A stretch of DNA of 64,000 bases from Streptomyces minutiscleroticus (GCF_014650875.1 NZ_BMVU01000019.1:1-64000); one strand, 5' to 3'; positions 1 to 8,905 are shown, counted from the first letter of the stretch. Notes: generated from the sequence alone by a model not told the origin. Program-made: numbers and translations.

Positions 1-250
1 CGTCCACGACCACGTCGCCCTCGTCCAGCAGACCGGCCAGCTCGTCGATGGTGGCCTGGGTGGGCGCGCCCGCCGGGACCATCACCCACACCACACGAGG
101 AGCCTGCAGACTGCCCACAAGCTCCTCCAGGCTGTGGACATCGGCGAGGTCCGGGTTGCGGTCGTATCCGATGACGGTGTGGCCGGCGCGGCGAATGCGC
201 TCGCGCATGTTGCCGCCCATCTTGCCGAGGCCGACGAGACCGAGCTCCAT
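1..250 (-). CDS. gnd: 6-phosphogluconate dehydrogenase, N-terminal part (runs off the left edge)
   Basis: Only the first 83 or so residues are in the window; the gene continues beyond base 1. The visible part begins MELGLVGLGKMGGNMRERI, a Rossmann NADP-binding start (GLVGLGKMGGNM) typical of 6-phosphogluconate dehydrogenase and related beta-hydroxyacid dehydrogenases. The enzyme oxidatively decarboxylates 6-phosphogluconate to ribulose 5-phosphate in the pentose phosphate pathway. The ATG at 248-250 follows an AAGGA ribosome-binding site. The gene lies 129 bp downstream of dnaN on the same strand, the usual Streptomyces arrangement. With the C-terminus missing, a related family member (a 3-hydroxyisobutyrate dehydrogenase) cannot be excluded from sequence alone, but the position favours gnd. 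Confidence 0.85.
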   Translation of the reverse strand, partial: MELGLVGLGKMGGNMRERIRRAGHTVIGYDRNPDLADVHSLEELVGSLQAPRVVWVMVPAGAPTQATIDELAGLLDEGDVVVD

Positions 251-379
251 CAGGTGTTCCTTACTAGCGACATGGCGTGAGGGCACCGGCGTGCCCGTGC
301 CCGAGCCTAAACCCGGGCCCCCGCTCACAGATGTGGGCTCAGCCGCTCATACGGCTCCGCCCTCACCTGCGGACTTTCG

Positions 380-1510
380 TCAGCCGCTGAGCCGCACCGG
401 CATGATCAGGTACTTGTACGCCTCGTCCGCCTCGGCGTCCACGGCGGGCTTGCCGCTCAGCAGCGCCGGCTTGGTGGACGTCGTGAAGGACAGCTGCGCC
501 ACCGGGGAGTCGATCGCGCTCAGGCCGTCCAGGAGGAACGTCGGGTTGAAGGCGATCGAGATGTCGTCGCCCTCCAGCTGGGCGTCGACCCTCTCCACAG
601 CCTGTGCGTCGTCGCTGGAACCGGCCTCCAGGATCAGCACGCCCTGCTCGAAGCTCAGACGCACCGGGGTGTTCCGCTCGGCGACCAGGGCCACGCGCTT
701 GACGGCCTCCACGAAGGGGGCGGTCTCGATCACGGCGACGGAGTTGAACTCGGTCGGGAAGAGCGTGCGGTACTTCGGGAGGTCGCCCTCCAGCAGACGC
801 GTGGTCGTCCGGCGGCCCGCGCCCTCGAAACCGATCAGGCCCTCGCCCGCGCCCGAGCCGGACAGCGCCAGGGTCACGCTGTCACCGCTGGTCAGCGCCT
901 TGGCGGTGTCCAGGAGGGTCTTTGCGGGCACCAGGGCGACCGCGGACGCCTCCGGGTTCTCCGGCTTCCACAGGAACTCGCGGACCGCGAAGCGGTAGCG
1001 GTCGGTGGACGCCAGCGTGACCGTGTCGCCCTCGATCTCGATGCGCACACCGGTGAGGACCGGCAGCGTGTCGTCGCGGCCGGCGGCGATGGCCACCTGG
1101 GAGGCGGCGGCGGCGAAGACGTCACCGGGGACCGTGCCGGTCGCCGACGGCATCTGCGGCAGGGCCGGGTACTCCTCCACAGGCAGTGTGTGGAGCGTGA
1201 AGCGCGAGGAGCCGCAGACCACGGTCGCCCGTACACCGTCTGTGGAGATCTCCACCGGCCGGTTGGGCAGGGCGCGGCAGATGTCGGCCAGCAGGCGGCC
1301 GGAGACGAGGACCGTCCCCTCCTCCTCGATCTCGGCCTCCACGGAGACCTGGGCCGAGACCTCGTAGTCGAAGCTGGAGAGGCGCAGGGCCCCTTCCTCC
1401 GCCTTCAGCAGAAGGCCGGCGAGCACAGGCGCCGGCGGGCGTGCCGGGAGGCTGCGCGCCGCCCAGGCCACTGCCTCCGCGAGTACGTCGCGTTCCACCC
1501 GGATCTTCAC
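380..1510 (-). CDS. dnaN: DNA polymerase III beta subunit (sliding clamp)
   Basis: A 376-residue protein starting VKIRVERDVLAEAVAWAARS and ending in the clamp C-terminal signature YKYLIMPVRLSG. It is the ring-shaped processivity factor that tethers DNA polymerase III to the template, built from three similar clamp domains of about 120 residues each. I chose the GTG at 1508-1510 because a strong AGGAGG lies 10 bp upstream; an upstream extension of the reading frame is basic, low-complexity and unlike clamp sequence. The gene faces away from oriC and is followed by gnd. The length equals the size I remember for the S. coelicolor protein. Nothing looks damaged. Confidence 0.97.
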   Translation of the reverse strand: MKIRVERDVLAEAVAWAARSLPARPPAPVLAGLLLKAEEGALRLSSFDYEVSAQVSVEAEIEEEGTVLVSGRLLADICRALPNRPVEISTDGVRATVVCGSSRFTLHTLPVEEYPALPQMPSATGTVPGDVFAAAASQVAIAAGRDDTLPVLTGVRIEIEGDTVTLASTDRYRFAVREFLWKPENPEASAVALVPAKTLLDTAKALTSGDSVTLALSGSGAGEGLIGFEGAGRRTTTRLLEGDLPKYRTLFPTEFNSVAVIETAPFVEAVKRVALVAERNTPVRLSFEQGVLILEAGSSDDAQAVERVDAQLEGDDISIAFNPTFLLDGLSAIDSPVAQLSFTTSTKPALLSGKPAVDAEADEAYKYLIMPVRLSG

Positions 1511-2415
1511 CGTAAGCCCGCCTCCTGCTGTTGCCGGCTGCTCTCGCCCGCTGGGTTCTCGTCGTCTGGATTCGGCGCCGCCCGTGCTGTGACGGGGAGG
1601 ACGCCGGGGACCAGTCTGACGCACCGCACTGACAGTCGGTGCCTCTCGGGGTCAAGTCGCGCCGGGCGGCACCGGAGCCCCGGACCGCGAGTTGTGCACA
1701 GGCCCCGCTTCCAAACGAATTCTCAGCTCTCTCTAGTCGGGAGTAGTAGTAGGGGCTGTGGATACCGTGGATAACCGCGAATGAGCAGGTGAGGGCCGGT
1801 TTTTTGTCCACTGGCCTTGTGGGCGGCAGCGGTGGACAACCGGGCTGCGCTGTGGACGGGGAAAAGTTCTGCACACCCGATGCACAGAGTCGGGGCACTT
1901 CTCCCCAGCGCTGTCCCCAGGTTTACCCACGTTCCCCACAGCCCAACCCGACACCTTGGTGTGACGCCTTTCACTCTGCTGAGTGAGGAGCACGCTCTTC
2001 TTGCCGAACAGTGGACAGCGGTGTGGAGAAGTCGCCGATCGCTGGGGACAATCGCCCACAGCCTGTGGGTCGCCGGTGGACAACGACACGGCCCCTCTGT
2101 GGGCCCTTGTTTTGTCCACAGCCTGTGGAGATCGTTCGTCCACGCATCCACAGGCACCTGAACTGGGCTGATGAGCTGCCGTGCGCGCCGCCTGTGGACA
2201 AGATCGGGACAACTCCGCAGTCCCCAGGATGTGGACGCGAGAAAGTACCGCAATCTGTGGAGGACGGCCGTGTCCTCCCGACGTATTCGAACAGCGGCGG
2301 TCGCGACACGGGTCCCGGAGCGCGTGCCGGAGGTGGCACTGAGTGCCGTGAGGCCGCGCGGAGGCGCCGATTCACGGCACGGAGACGACTCCCGGAAGGC
2401 GATCGGGTCCGTCTC

Positions 2416-2459
2416 CGGGCGGCTGTCGGCTCGGTTTCGGGCGGCTGTCGGCTCGGCTT
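2416..2459. repeat. Two tandem 22-bp repeats within oriC
   Basis: Two head-to-tail 22-bp units (2416-2437 and 2438-2459) differ at a single base. They lie in the box-poor spacer between the two groups of DnaA boxes. The function is unknown; they could be replication slippage products or a protein-binding repeat. Confidence 0.8.
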
Positions 2460-2891
2460 CGGAAGGCGACCGGCCCGGCTGCGGGGCGGTGCGGAGAGGA
2501 GACGCGCGGGCCGGCGGCGGCCGGACACGCGCGGTACGACGTTCCCGGGCGCCGTGCACGGGCCGCACGGGCGCCGCGCACGGACCGCGGCTCGACGGAC
2601 GGCGGCACCGGCTCCCGCACGGCCGCGGCGGATGCGTGCGCGGGCTGCCCGTCGGGTCTCGTGCTTCTCGTGACAAGGACCGACGAGGAGCGATGAGGAC
2701 CGGATGAGGACCGGATGAGGAACCGTCCCCAGGGAGCGCCGCGCGCCCTCGGACGGACGTCCACAGCCTGTTCAGAGCGTTCTTATGGCGGGACGGCGTA
2801 TCCACAGCCTGTTCAGGACGTCGGCGCCCCGGCGCCGGGCGTCCCCCCGGCCACCCGTCCACAGAACCGGCCCTGTGGACGGGAAAAACCC

Positions 2892-2927
2892 GAGGGCGCC
2901 CGCGGGATCCGAGTCCCGGGCGCCCTC
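2892..2927 (-). terminator. Rho-independent terminator of dnaA
   Basis: A GC-rich hairpin with arms GAGGGCGCC and GGCGCCCTC plus an inner GGGA/TCCC pairing lies just past the dnaA stop codon. Read on the minus strand it is followed by five T residues, the classic intrinsic terminator layout, so it should stop dnaA transcription before oriC. Confidence 0.8.
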
Positions 2928-2960
2928 GCCCGCGTCACGGCGGCGGCCGCCGCGACGCCG

Positions 2961-4847
2961 TCAGCCGTTCTTGATCCGGTTCGTGAGCTCGGTGACCTGG
3001 TTGTAGATGGACCGCCGCTCGGCCATCAGCGCACGGATCTTGCGGTCGGCGTGCATGACGGTCGTGTGGTCGCGGCCGCCGAACTGTGCCCCGATCTTCG
3101 GCAGCGACAGGTCCGTGAGCTCGCGGCACAGGTACATCGCGATCTGCCGCGCGGTCACCAGCACCCGGCTGCGCGACGAACCGCACAGGTCGTCCACCGT
3201 GAGACCGAAGTAGTCGGCGGTCGCCGCCATGATCGCCGTCGCGGTGATCTCGGGCGCGGAGTCCTCGCCGCCCGGGATCAGGTCCTTGAGGACGATCTCG
3301 GTGAGGCCGAGGTCCACCGGCTGCCGGTTGAGCGAGGCGAACGCCGTCACCCGGATCAGCGCGCCCTCCAGCTCGCGGATGTTGCGCGAGATCCGCGAGG
3401 CGATGAACTCCAGGACCTCCGGCGGCGCGTTGAGCTGCTCCTGCACCGCCTTCTTGCGCAGGATCGCGATGCGCGTCTCCAGCTCGGGCGGCTGGACGTC
3501 GGTGATCAGGCCCCACTCGAAGCGGTTGCGCAGCCGGTCCTCCAGGGTGACCAGCTGCTTGGGCGGCCGGTCGCTGGAGAGCACGATCTGCTTGTTGGCG
3601 TTGTGGAGCGTGTTGAACGTGTGGAAGAACTCCTCCTGCGTCGACTCCTTGTCCGCCAGGAACTGGATGTCGTCGACCAGCAGGATGTCCATCTCCCGGT
3701 ACCGCTTGCGGAAGCTGTCGCCCTTGCCGTCGCGGATGGAGTTGATGAACTCGTTGGTGAACTCCTCGGAGCTCACGTACCGCACCCGCGTGCCCGGGTA
3801 CAGGCTGCGCGCGTAGTGCCCGATCGCGTGCAGCAGGTGGGTCTTGCCGAGCCCGGACTCCCCGTAGATGAACAGGGGGTTGTACGCCTTCGCCGGTGCC
3901 TCGGCCACGGCCACCGCGGCCGCGTGCGCGAAGCGGTTGGAGGCACCGATGACGAACGTGTCGAAGAGGTACTTCGGGTTCAGGCGCGCCGTCGGCTCGC
4001 CGGGGCCCGTGGCGGGCGCCGGCTGGGCCGCCAGCGGGCCGGGGGCGCCGCTGGACGCGGGCAGCGCGGAGCCGACGGGACCGCCGCGGTGCACGTGTCC
4101 CGAACCCGACGGCGCCGGGTGCTCAGGAAGCTCGCGTCGGTCGTGGCGCTGGTAGTCCTCGGACCGCTGGTCGTACTCGGAGCGCTGCGGCTCGTACTCC
4201 TGGCGCTGCTGTTCGTACGGCGGGCGCTCCATCGACTGCGGGCGGTAGTCCTGAGCCGGACCGGCGTAGGGGTCCCGCTCCGGGAAGCCCAGCCGCTGCT
4301 GCTGCCAGCCGTAGTCGTCCTGCGCGGGACGCGGCCAGGCGCCCGGCTCGTGGCGCTGGTAGTCCTCGGGACGCTGGTACTCCGGGTAGGCGGGGCGGAC
4401 GGTCGGCAGCGGGTCCGCGTGGTGCTGGTCGGCGTGGGCCGGCGGACGGTCGTCGGCCCGGTGGCGCCCGTAGCCCTCGTACGCGTCGCGGCCGCGGTCC
4501 GAGGGCAGCTCGGGCTCCTCGTAGCGCGGCTGGGGCGGGGCGGGCGGCGACGGCGGGGCCGGGGGCTCCCCGGCGGAGTCGTCGACGGTGATCGCGATGC
4601 GGATCGGGCGGCCGCACTCGCGGCTCAGCGTCTCGCTGACGACCGGCGCGAGGCGGCCCTCCAGTACGCCCTTCGCGAACTCGTTCGGCACGGCGAGCAG
4701 GGCGGTGTCCGCCACCAGTGCCAGGGGCTGGCAGCGCCGGATCCAGTGCTCGTCCTTGGCCTCCACACCCTGCCCGCGGCCCTCGCCGAGGAGTTGCTCC
4801 AGCACGCGTGGCCACACTGCGGCAAGATCGGCAGGTACGTCAGCCAC
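2961..4847 (-). CDS. dnaA: Chromosomal replication initiator protein DnaA
   Basis: A 628-residue protein. Domain I (about 1-90, starting VADVPADLAAVWPRV) mediates self-association and helicase contact. Domain II (about 95-280) is a long Pro/Gln/Tyr/Arg-rich linker, much longer than in most bacteria but typical of Streptomyces. Domain III is an AAA+ ATPase with P-loop GESGLGKT at about 329-336 and Walker B ILLVDDIQF at about 388. Domain IV ends with the DNA-binding signature DHTTVMHADRKI at about 593. The protein binds the boxes in oriC and initiates replication. I chose the GTG at 4845-4847 by agreement with known Streptomyces DnaA starts, although the ribosome-binding site is weak. The upstream region holds two DnaA boxes, which suggests autoregulation. 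Confidence 0.98.
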   Translation of the reverse strand: MADVPADLAAVWPRVLEQLLGEGRGQGVEAKDEHWIRRCQPLALVADTALLAVPNEFAKGVLEGRLAPVVSETLSRECGRPIRIAITVDDSAGEPPAPPSPPAPPQPRYEEPELPSDRGRDAYEGYGRHRADDRPPAHADQHHADPLPTVRPAYPEYQRPEDYQRHEPGAWPRPAQDDYGWQQQRLGFPERDPYAGPAQDYRPQSMERPPYEQQRQEYEPQRSEYDQRSEDYQRHDRRELPEHPAPSGSGHVHRGGPVGSALPASSGAPGPLAAQPAPATGPGEPTARLNPKYLFDTFVIGASNRFAHAAAVAVAEAPAKAYNPLFIYGESGLGKTHLLHAIGHYARSLYPGTRVRYVSSEEFTNEFINSIRDGKGDSFRKRYREMDILLVDDIQFLADKESTQEEFFHTFNTLHNANKQIVLSSDRPPKQLVTLEDRLRNRFEWGLITDVQPPELETRIAILRKKAVQEQLNAPPEVLEFIASRISRNIRELEGALIRVTAFASLNRQPVDLGLTEIVLKDLIPGGEDSAPEITATAIMAATADYFGLTVDDLCGSSRSRVLVTARQIAMYLCRELTDLSLPKIGAQFGGRDHTTVMHADRKIRALMAERRSIYNQVTELTNRIKNG

Positions 4848-5006
4848 AGGGCACGCTCTCTCACGGGGTCCCACGAACGTGTGGTTCTCGGGACGGGTCG
4901 GTATCTCGGTCGGGTGGGGCTGGGGAACAAAACCGCTGGGGCGGTGAGAAGGGAACGAATCGGAGTTCGGCCACGGTAGTCAGCGCGACCCGTGCGGTTC
5001 AAGTTG

Positions 5007-5027
5007 TTGTCCCCAGCCTGTGGACAG
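5007..5027. promoter_or_regulatory. Inverted pair of DnaA boxes in the dnaA/rpmH divergent region
   Basis: TTGTCCCCA (5007-5015) and inverted TGTGGACAG (5019-5027) are separated by 3 bp. They lie about 160 bp upstream of dnaA and 220 bp upstream of rpmH, in the 398-bp divergent intergenic region 4848-5245. Boxes here are expected to let DnaA regulate its own promoter. The rest of the region must hold the dnaA and rpmH promoters, but I could not place them with certainty. Confidence 0.7.
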
Positions 5028-5245
5028 TGTCCCTCGGACAGCGCCGGTTTGACCGGATGGCGCGGCCGCGCGTACCGTAACCAGGTCGAGTTGTCGATGG
5101 CTGCTGCCGCCTGCCTCCGATGGGCATAGATCACGAACAGTGATCGGGAAGCGGTGCACTCGGGCGTAATGCGAGCTACTCGTGGGCGCACGGTGACAGC
5201 CAGGCGACACCCCGCCAACCACCTCATCATTTCTGGAGCCCCCGA

Positions 5246-5383
5246 GTGAGCAAGCGCACCTTCCAGCCGAACAACCGTCGTCGCGCGAAGACCCACGGCT
5301 TCCGGCTGCGGATGCGCACCCGTGCCGGCCGCGCGATTCTCGCGTCCCGCCGCAGCAAGGGTCGCGCCCGCCTGTCCGCCTGA
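5246..5383 (+). CDS. rpmH: 50S ribosomal protein L34
   Basis: A 45-residue, highly basic protein beginning VSKRTFQPNNRRRAKTH, with the L34 hallmarks RTFQPNNRRRAK and GFRLRMRTRAGR, ending in SRRSKGRARLSA. It is part of the large ribosomal subunit. The GTG start at 5246 has GGAG about 9 bp upstream. It is the first gene of the conserved rpmH-rnpA-yidD-yidC-jag cluster and is transcribed divergently from dnaA. Only 19 bp separate it from rnpA. Confidence 0.98.
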   Translation: MSKRTFQPNNRRRAKTHGFRLRMRTRAGRAILASRRSKGRARLSA

Positions 5384-5402
5384 TCTCAGTACAGGTCATG
5401 AC

Positions 5403-5774
5403 GTGCTGCCTTCCGAGAATCGGCTGAGGCGGCGCGAGGATTTCGCGACCGCGGTACGCCGAGGACGCCGGGCCGGACGCCCGCTTCTCGTCGTCCACTT
5501 TCGTAGCGGTGCAACGGACCCGCACGCGCCCGGGGAGACCCCTTCCCCGCCGCGTGCGGGTTTCGTCGTGAGCAAGGCAGTGGGCGGCGCGGTCGTACGG
5601 AACAAGGTGAAGCGCAGGCTTCGCCATCTGATGCGCGATCGAGTGGGCCTGCTGGCCCCCGGTAGCCTGGTAGTCGTACGAGCGTTGCCCGGTGCGGGTG
5701 ACGCCGACTCCGCACAACTGGCCCGAGACCTGGACGCCGCACTGCAGCGGCTGCCGGGAGGGGGCGCGCGATGA
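5403..5774 (+). CDS. rnpA: Ribonuclease P protein component
   Basis: A 123-residue basic protein starting VLPSENRLRRREDFATAVRR. It contains the RnpA core GFVVSKAVGGAVVRNKVKRRLRH split around the RNR-type motif (VVRNKVKRRLR at about 61-71), which binds the catalytic RNA and the tRNA 5' leader. With RNase P RNA it matures tRNA 5' ends. The GTG at 5403 is preferred because the family begins at this point; an in-frame ATG upstream would run back into rpmH. The stop overlaps the yidD start (ATGA at 5771), which implies translational coupling. Confidence 0.96.
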   Translation: MLPSENRLRRREDFATAVRRGRRAGRPLLVVHFRSGATDPHAPGETPSPPRAGFVVSKAVGGAVVRNKVKRRLRHLMRDRVGLLAPGSLVVVRALPGAGDADSAQLARDLDAALQRLPGGGAR

Positions 5775-6124
5775 AGTACCCGCTGCTGGCGCTGATCAAG
5801 CTCTACCAGTGGACCATCAGCCCGCTGCTCGGGCCGGTGTGCAAGTACTACCCGTCGTGCTCGCACTACGGGTACCAGGCCATCGACCGACACGGTGCGA
5901 TCAAGGGAACGGCACTCACGGCCTGGCGCATCCTGCGATGCAATCCGTGGTCGCTGGGCGGTGTGGATCACGTTCCACCCCGCAAGCGTCCCCGGTGGCA
6001 CGAAATGCTGCGAGGCGCCTGGCGCGCACGCAAGGGCGGGACCTCCGCCGCCGGAGCGGCCCCCGAGGGCACCACTCCCTCGGCCCCGGCCGCCGAGACC
6101 CCGTCCCATGCTCAAGGAGCTTGA
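5771..6124 (+). CDS. yidD: Membrane protein insertion efficiency factor YidD
   Basis: A 117-residue protein starting MKYPLLALIKLYQWTISPLL. The YidD core includes CKYYPSCSHYGYQAI and the tail motif RCNPWSLGGVDHVP, with conserved cysteines. A Pro/Ala-rich C-terminal extension of about 35 residues follows. YidD is a small membrane-associated protein that assists YidC/Sec insertion of membrane proteins. It overlaps rnpA by 4 bp and lies 3 bp upstream of yidC, so the three are probably co-translated. Confidence 0.95.
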   Translation: MKYPLLALIKLYQWTISPLLGPVCKYYPSCSHYGYQAIDRHGAIKGTALTAWRILRCNPWSLGGVDHVPPRKRPRWHEMLRGAWRARKGGTSAAGAAPEGTTPSAPAAETPSHAQGA

Positions 6125-6127
6125 TTA

Positions 6128-7408
6128 GTGGACACGATTGCCAGTCTCTTCAGCTTCATCACGACACCCGTCTCCTGGGTCATCGTCCAGTTCCACTCGT
6201 TGTACGGAGCCATCTTCGGCGACGACACGGGCTGGGCCTGGGGCCTGTCGATCGTGTCTCTGGTGATTTTGATCCGGATCTGCCTGATCCCGCTCTTCGT
6301 GAAGCAGATCAAGGCCACCCGGGCGATGCAGACGCTGCAGCCCGAGATGAAGAAGATCCAGGAGCGCTACAAGAACGACAAGCAGCGCCAGTCCGAAGAG
6401 ATGATGAAGCTGTACAAGGAGTCGGGCACCAACCCGCTCTCCTCGTGCCTTCCCATCCTGGCGCAGTCGCCGTTCTTCTTCGCGCTGTACCACGTGCTCA
6501 ACGGCATCGCGTCGAACAAGACCATCGGCGTCATCGACGAACGGCTCCTGGAGAGCGCCCAGAAGGCCCACATCATCGGCGCCCCGCTGGCCGCGAAGTT
6601 CACGGACAGCGCGGACAAGGTCTCCTCGCTCGGCGCCTCGCTGACCGACGTCCGGGTCGTCACCGCCGTCATGATCATCCTGATGTCGGCGTCGCAGTTC
6701 TTCACGCAGCGCCAGCTGATGACCAAGAACGTCGACACCACCGTGAAGACGCCGTTCATGCAGCAGCAGAAGATGCTGATGTACGTCTTCCCGATCATGT
6801 TCGCCGTCTTCGGCATCAACTTCCCGGTCGGTGTCCTCGTCTACTGGCTGACCACCAACGTGTGGACCATGGGCCAGCAGATGTACGTCATCCGCAACAA
6901 CCCGACCCCGGGTTCCAAGGCCCAGGCCGCCTACCTGGAGCGTCTGCAGAAGCACGTGATCGACAGCGGCAAGGTCCGCAGCCGCGGCCAGCGCGGTGTC
7001 GTCAAGGCGATCGTCGCCAAGGGCCGCGACCGCAACGAGTACGAGCGCAAGTTCATCAACGCCCTCTCCAAGGCCGGTCTGGCCGCCCACGCCGACGGCA
7101 CCGTGGCGAAGAGCGAGAACGAGGCCGTGGCCGTGGCCGAGGACGGCGCGCCGACGACCGCCGGCGCCTCCAGGCGCCAGCAGCCCAAGCGGCAGACCAA
7201 GGCCCAGCGCCAGTCCGGCGGCCCCAAGGCCGCGGGCGAGTCCGAGCCGGTGAGCGGTTCGACGTCGCTGAGCAAGACCGACGAGGCGGGGAACGCCAAG
7301 CCTGCCGCCAAGCCGGCCGGCGGCAAGCCCGGTACCGGCACCCGTAGCAAAGCCCAGTCCGGACAGCGCAAGGGCCCGCAGCGGCCCAAGTCCCCGTCCA
7401 AGAAGTAA
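6128..7408 (+). CDS. yidC: Membrane protein insertase YidC/Oxa1
   Basis: A 426-residue integral membrane protein with a GTG start at 6128. It has a first membrane segment near residues 5-30, the core GLSIVSLVILIRICLIPLFVKQIKA (about 39-63; the Arg in this helix is a YidC hallmark), a cytoplasmic coiled region (about 65-95), the segment LPILAQSPFFFALYHVL, and two further helices near 190-250. A basic Lys/Arg/Ala/Pro-rich cytoplasmic tail of about 130 residues suits ribosome contact. It inserts proteins into the membrane alone or with SecYEG. It is the short form without the large periplasmic domain of Gram-negative YidC, as expected in Gram-positive bacteria. Confidence 0.97.
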   Translation: MDTIASLFSFITTPVSWVIVQFHSLYGAIFGDDTGWAWGLSIVSLVILIRICLIPLFVKQIKATRAMQTLQPEMKKIQERYKNDKQRQSEEMMKLYKESGTNPLSSCLPILAQSPFFFALYHVLNGIASNKTIGVIDERLLESAQKAHIIGAPLAAKFTDSADKVSSLGASLTDVRVVTAVMIILMSASQFFTQRQLMTKNVDTTVKTPFMQQQKMLMYVFPIMFAVFGINFPVGVLVYWLTTNVWTMGQQMYVIRNNPTPGSKAQAAYLERLQKHVIDSGKVRSRGQRGVVKAIVAKGRDRNEYERKFINALSKAGLAAHADGTVAKSENEAVAVAEDGAPTTAGASRRQQPKRQTKAQRQSGGPKAAGESEPVSGSTSLSKTDEAGNAKPAAKPAGGKPGTGTRSKAQSGQRKGPQRPKSPSKK

Positions 7409-7423
7409 GAAGGAGTCCATCCC

Positions 7424-7936
7424 GTGACGGAAGGCACCACCTCCGCCGCCACCGAGGGTGGCGACACCCTGACCCGCCTCGAGCAGGAGGGTGAGATCGC
7501 TGCGGACTACCTCGAGGGTCTGCTGGACATCGCCGATCTCGACGGCGACATCGACATGGACGTCGAGGCGGACCGCGCCGCTGTCTCCATCATCAGCGAC
7601 ACGGGCAGCCGCGACCTGCAGAAGCTGGTCGGACGCGACGGCGAAGTGCTGGAGGCGCTCCAGGAGCTCACGCGCCTGGCCGTGCACCGCGAGACCGGTG
7701 ACCGCAGCCGGCTGATGCTCGACATCGGCGGCTACCGCGCCCGCAAGCGCGAAGAGCTGTCCGAGCTGGGTGCCAAGGCGGCGGCCGAGGTCAAGAGCTC
7801 GGGCGAGCCGGTGAAGCTGAAGCCGATGACGCCGTTCGAGCGCAAGGTGGTGCACGACGCGGTCAAGACCGCGGGCCTGCGCAGCGAGTCCGAGGGCGAG
7901 GAGCCGCAGCGCTTCGTCGTCGTGCTTCCCTCCTGA
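7424..7936 (+). CDS. jag: Jag/KhpB family RNA-binding protein (KH and R3H domains)
   Basis: A 170-residue acidic-then-basic protein. A type II KH domain (about 35-95) carries the loop LVGRDGEVLEALQELTRLAV. An R3H domain (about 100-170) includes LKPMTPFERKVVHDAV and a C-terminal RFVVVLPS. Proteins of this family bind RNA and work with KhpA in post-transcriptional control of cell elongation and division. The GTG at 7424 has AAGGAG at 7410-7415. It is the last gene of the cluster, 15 bp after yidC and just ahead of a terminator. Confidence 0.93.
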   Translation: MTEGTTSAATEGGDTLTRLEQEGEIAADYLEGLLDIADLDGDIDMDVEADRAAVSIISDTGSRDLQKLVGRDGEVLEALQELTRLAVHRETGDRSRLMLDIGGYRARKREELSELGAKAAAEVKSSGEPVKLKPMTPFERKVVHDAVKTAGLRSESEGEEPQRFVVVLPS

Positions 7937-7956
7937 AGCCACCCCATCGCTCTTCC

Positions 7957-7982
7957 GGCCCCGTCTGTTCGCAGGCGGGGCC
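7957..7982 (+). terminator. Intrinsic terminator after jag
   Basis: The arms GGCCCCG and CGGGGCC, extended by CTG/CAG around a TTCG tetraloop, are followed by GACTTTTG. This ends the rpmH-jag operon. Confidence 0.85.
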
Positions 7983-8045
7983 GACTTTTGTCAGCCTGGG
8001 CAGTCAGCGCCCAGTGCGCCATTGCGGTACGGAAGGACGGACCCC

Positions 8046-8762
8046 GTGACGGAGGCAGCGGAGCTTCCCCCTGCGCCAGAGCAGGCCAGGGCGGTATTCG
8101 GTGAACGCTTTGCGGACGCGGTGCGGTACGCGGAACTGCTGGCGGACGCGGGAGTGCAGCGCGGGCTGATCGGCCCCCGCGAAGTGCCCCGCCTGTGGGA
8201 GCGGCACCTGCTGAACTGCGCGGTGCTCTCCGAGGTGGTGCCCGAGAACGTCACCGTGTGCGACGTGGGCTCCGGTGCCGGACTGCCCGGCATCCCGCTG
8301 GCCCTGGTCCGCCCGGACCTGAAGATCACGCTGCTGGAGCCCCTGCTGCGGCGCACGAACTTCCTCACCGAGGTCGTCGAGCTCCTCGGGCTCGACCACG
8401 TCACCGTCGTGCGCGGACGCGCCGAGGAGGTCCTGGGCAAGTTGCCCCCGGTCCACGTGGTCACGGCCCGGGCCGTGGCGCCCCTCGACCGACTGGCGGC
8501 CTGGGGCGTTCCGCTGCTGCGTCCGTACGGCGAGATGCTGCTGCTCAAGGGCGACACCGCGGAGGAGGAGGTCAAGAACGCGGGGGCGGCGCTGAGCAAG
8601 CTCGGGGCCGTGGAGACCTCCGTCCTGCAAGTCGGTGAGGGCGTGGTCGACCCGCTGTCCACCGTGGTGCGCGTCGAGGTCGGCGAGAGCCCCGGTGGCG
8701 TCCGCTTCGCGGCCAAGCGTGCCAAGGCGGCACGGACGGGGCGGGCCCGCCGTCGTCGATGA
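8046..8762 (+). CDS. rsmG: 16S rRNA (guanine-527-N7) methyltransferase RsmG/GidB
   Basis: A 238-residue protein with the SAM-binding motif VCDVGSGAGLPGIPLAL (about 72-88), the RsmG signature LLEPLLRRTNFL and the segment VTARAVAPL. It methylates G527 of 16S rRNA; loss of the orthologous gene gives low-level streptomycin resistance in actinomycetes. I chose the GTG at 8046, which reads VTEAAELPPAPEQ, because AAGGA lies 10 bp upstream and the family begins there. An in-frame ATG 24 bp earlier is possible. The basic tail ends in RARRRR. It sits between the yidC cluster and parAB, the standard actinobacterial order. Confidence 0.95.
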   Translation: MTEAAELPPAPEQARAVFGERFADAVRYAELLADAGVQRGLIGPREVPRLWERHLLNCAVLSEVVPENVTVCDVGSGAGLPGIPLALVRPDLKITLLEPLLRRTNFLTEVVELLGLDHVTVVRGRAEEVLGKLPPVHVVTARAVAPLDRLAAWGVPLLRPYGEMLLLKGDTAEEEVKNAGAALSKLGAVETSVLQVGEGVVDPLSTVVRVEVGESPGGVRFAAKRAKAARTGRARRRR

Positions 8763-8905
8763 GCCGGCCGTCGCCGGTGAGCCGTGGGAGTGCGGCCAGT
8801 CGTCATGACTGATCCGTCCTGACGACGAGCCGTACTCCACACAAGCTGCCAAACCTACGCACGACGGAGTGTCGCGGGGGCACGGTCGCCGGGGCTGTGC
8901 ATCGT

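Larger units (their letters stand above)
1511..2960. other. oriC: Chromosomal replication origin oriC between dnaN and dnaA
   Basis: This 1.45-kb non-coding region is packed with 9-mers close to the Streptomyces DnaA box TTGTCCACA. Perfect copies are at 2112-2120 and, inverted, at 2193-2201. Near copies include 1692-1700, 1757-1765, 1766-1774, 1804-1812, 1831-1839, 1851-1859, 1932-1940, 2010-2018, 2022-2030, 2075-2083, 2124-2132, 2136-2144, 2144-2152, 2230-2238 and 2256-2264. A second group lies near dnaA at 2757-2765, 2798-2806, 2855-2863 and 2874-2882. The boxes occur in both orientations. The part from about 2300 to 2750 has almost none and instead carries GC-rich direct repeats. DnaA-ATP binding here opens the duplex and loads DnaB. 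Short reading frames through the region look like GC-rich noise. Confidence 0.95.

Noticed and set aside
2715..4979. Long open frame of 754 codons antisense to dnaA
   Set aside because: Its amino-acid composition (Arg/Val/Leu/Gly-rich) mirrors the dnaA codons, it has no family features, and dnaA is certain.
5692..7347. Open frame of 551 codons overlapping yidD and yidC in another frame
   Set aside because: An Arg/Pro/His-rich shadow frame caused by high GC; yidD and yidC are clearly the real genes.
6125..7942. Open frame of 605 codons antisense to yidC-jag
   Set aside because: Antisense shadow with Leu/Gly/Asp/Val low complexity and no motif.
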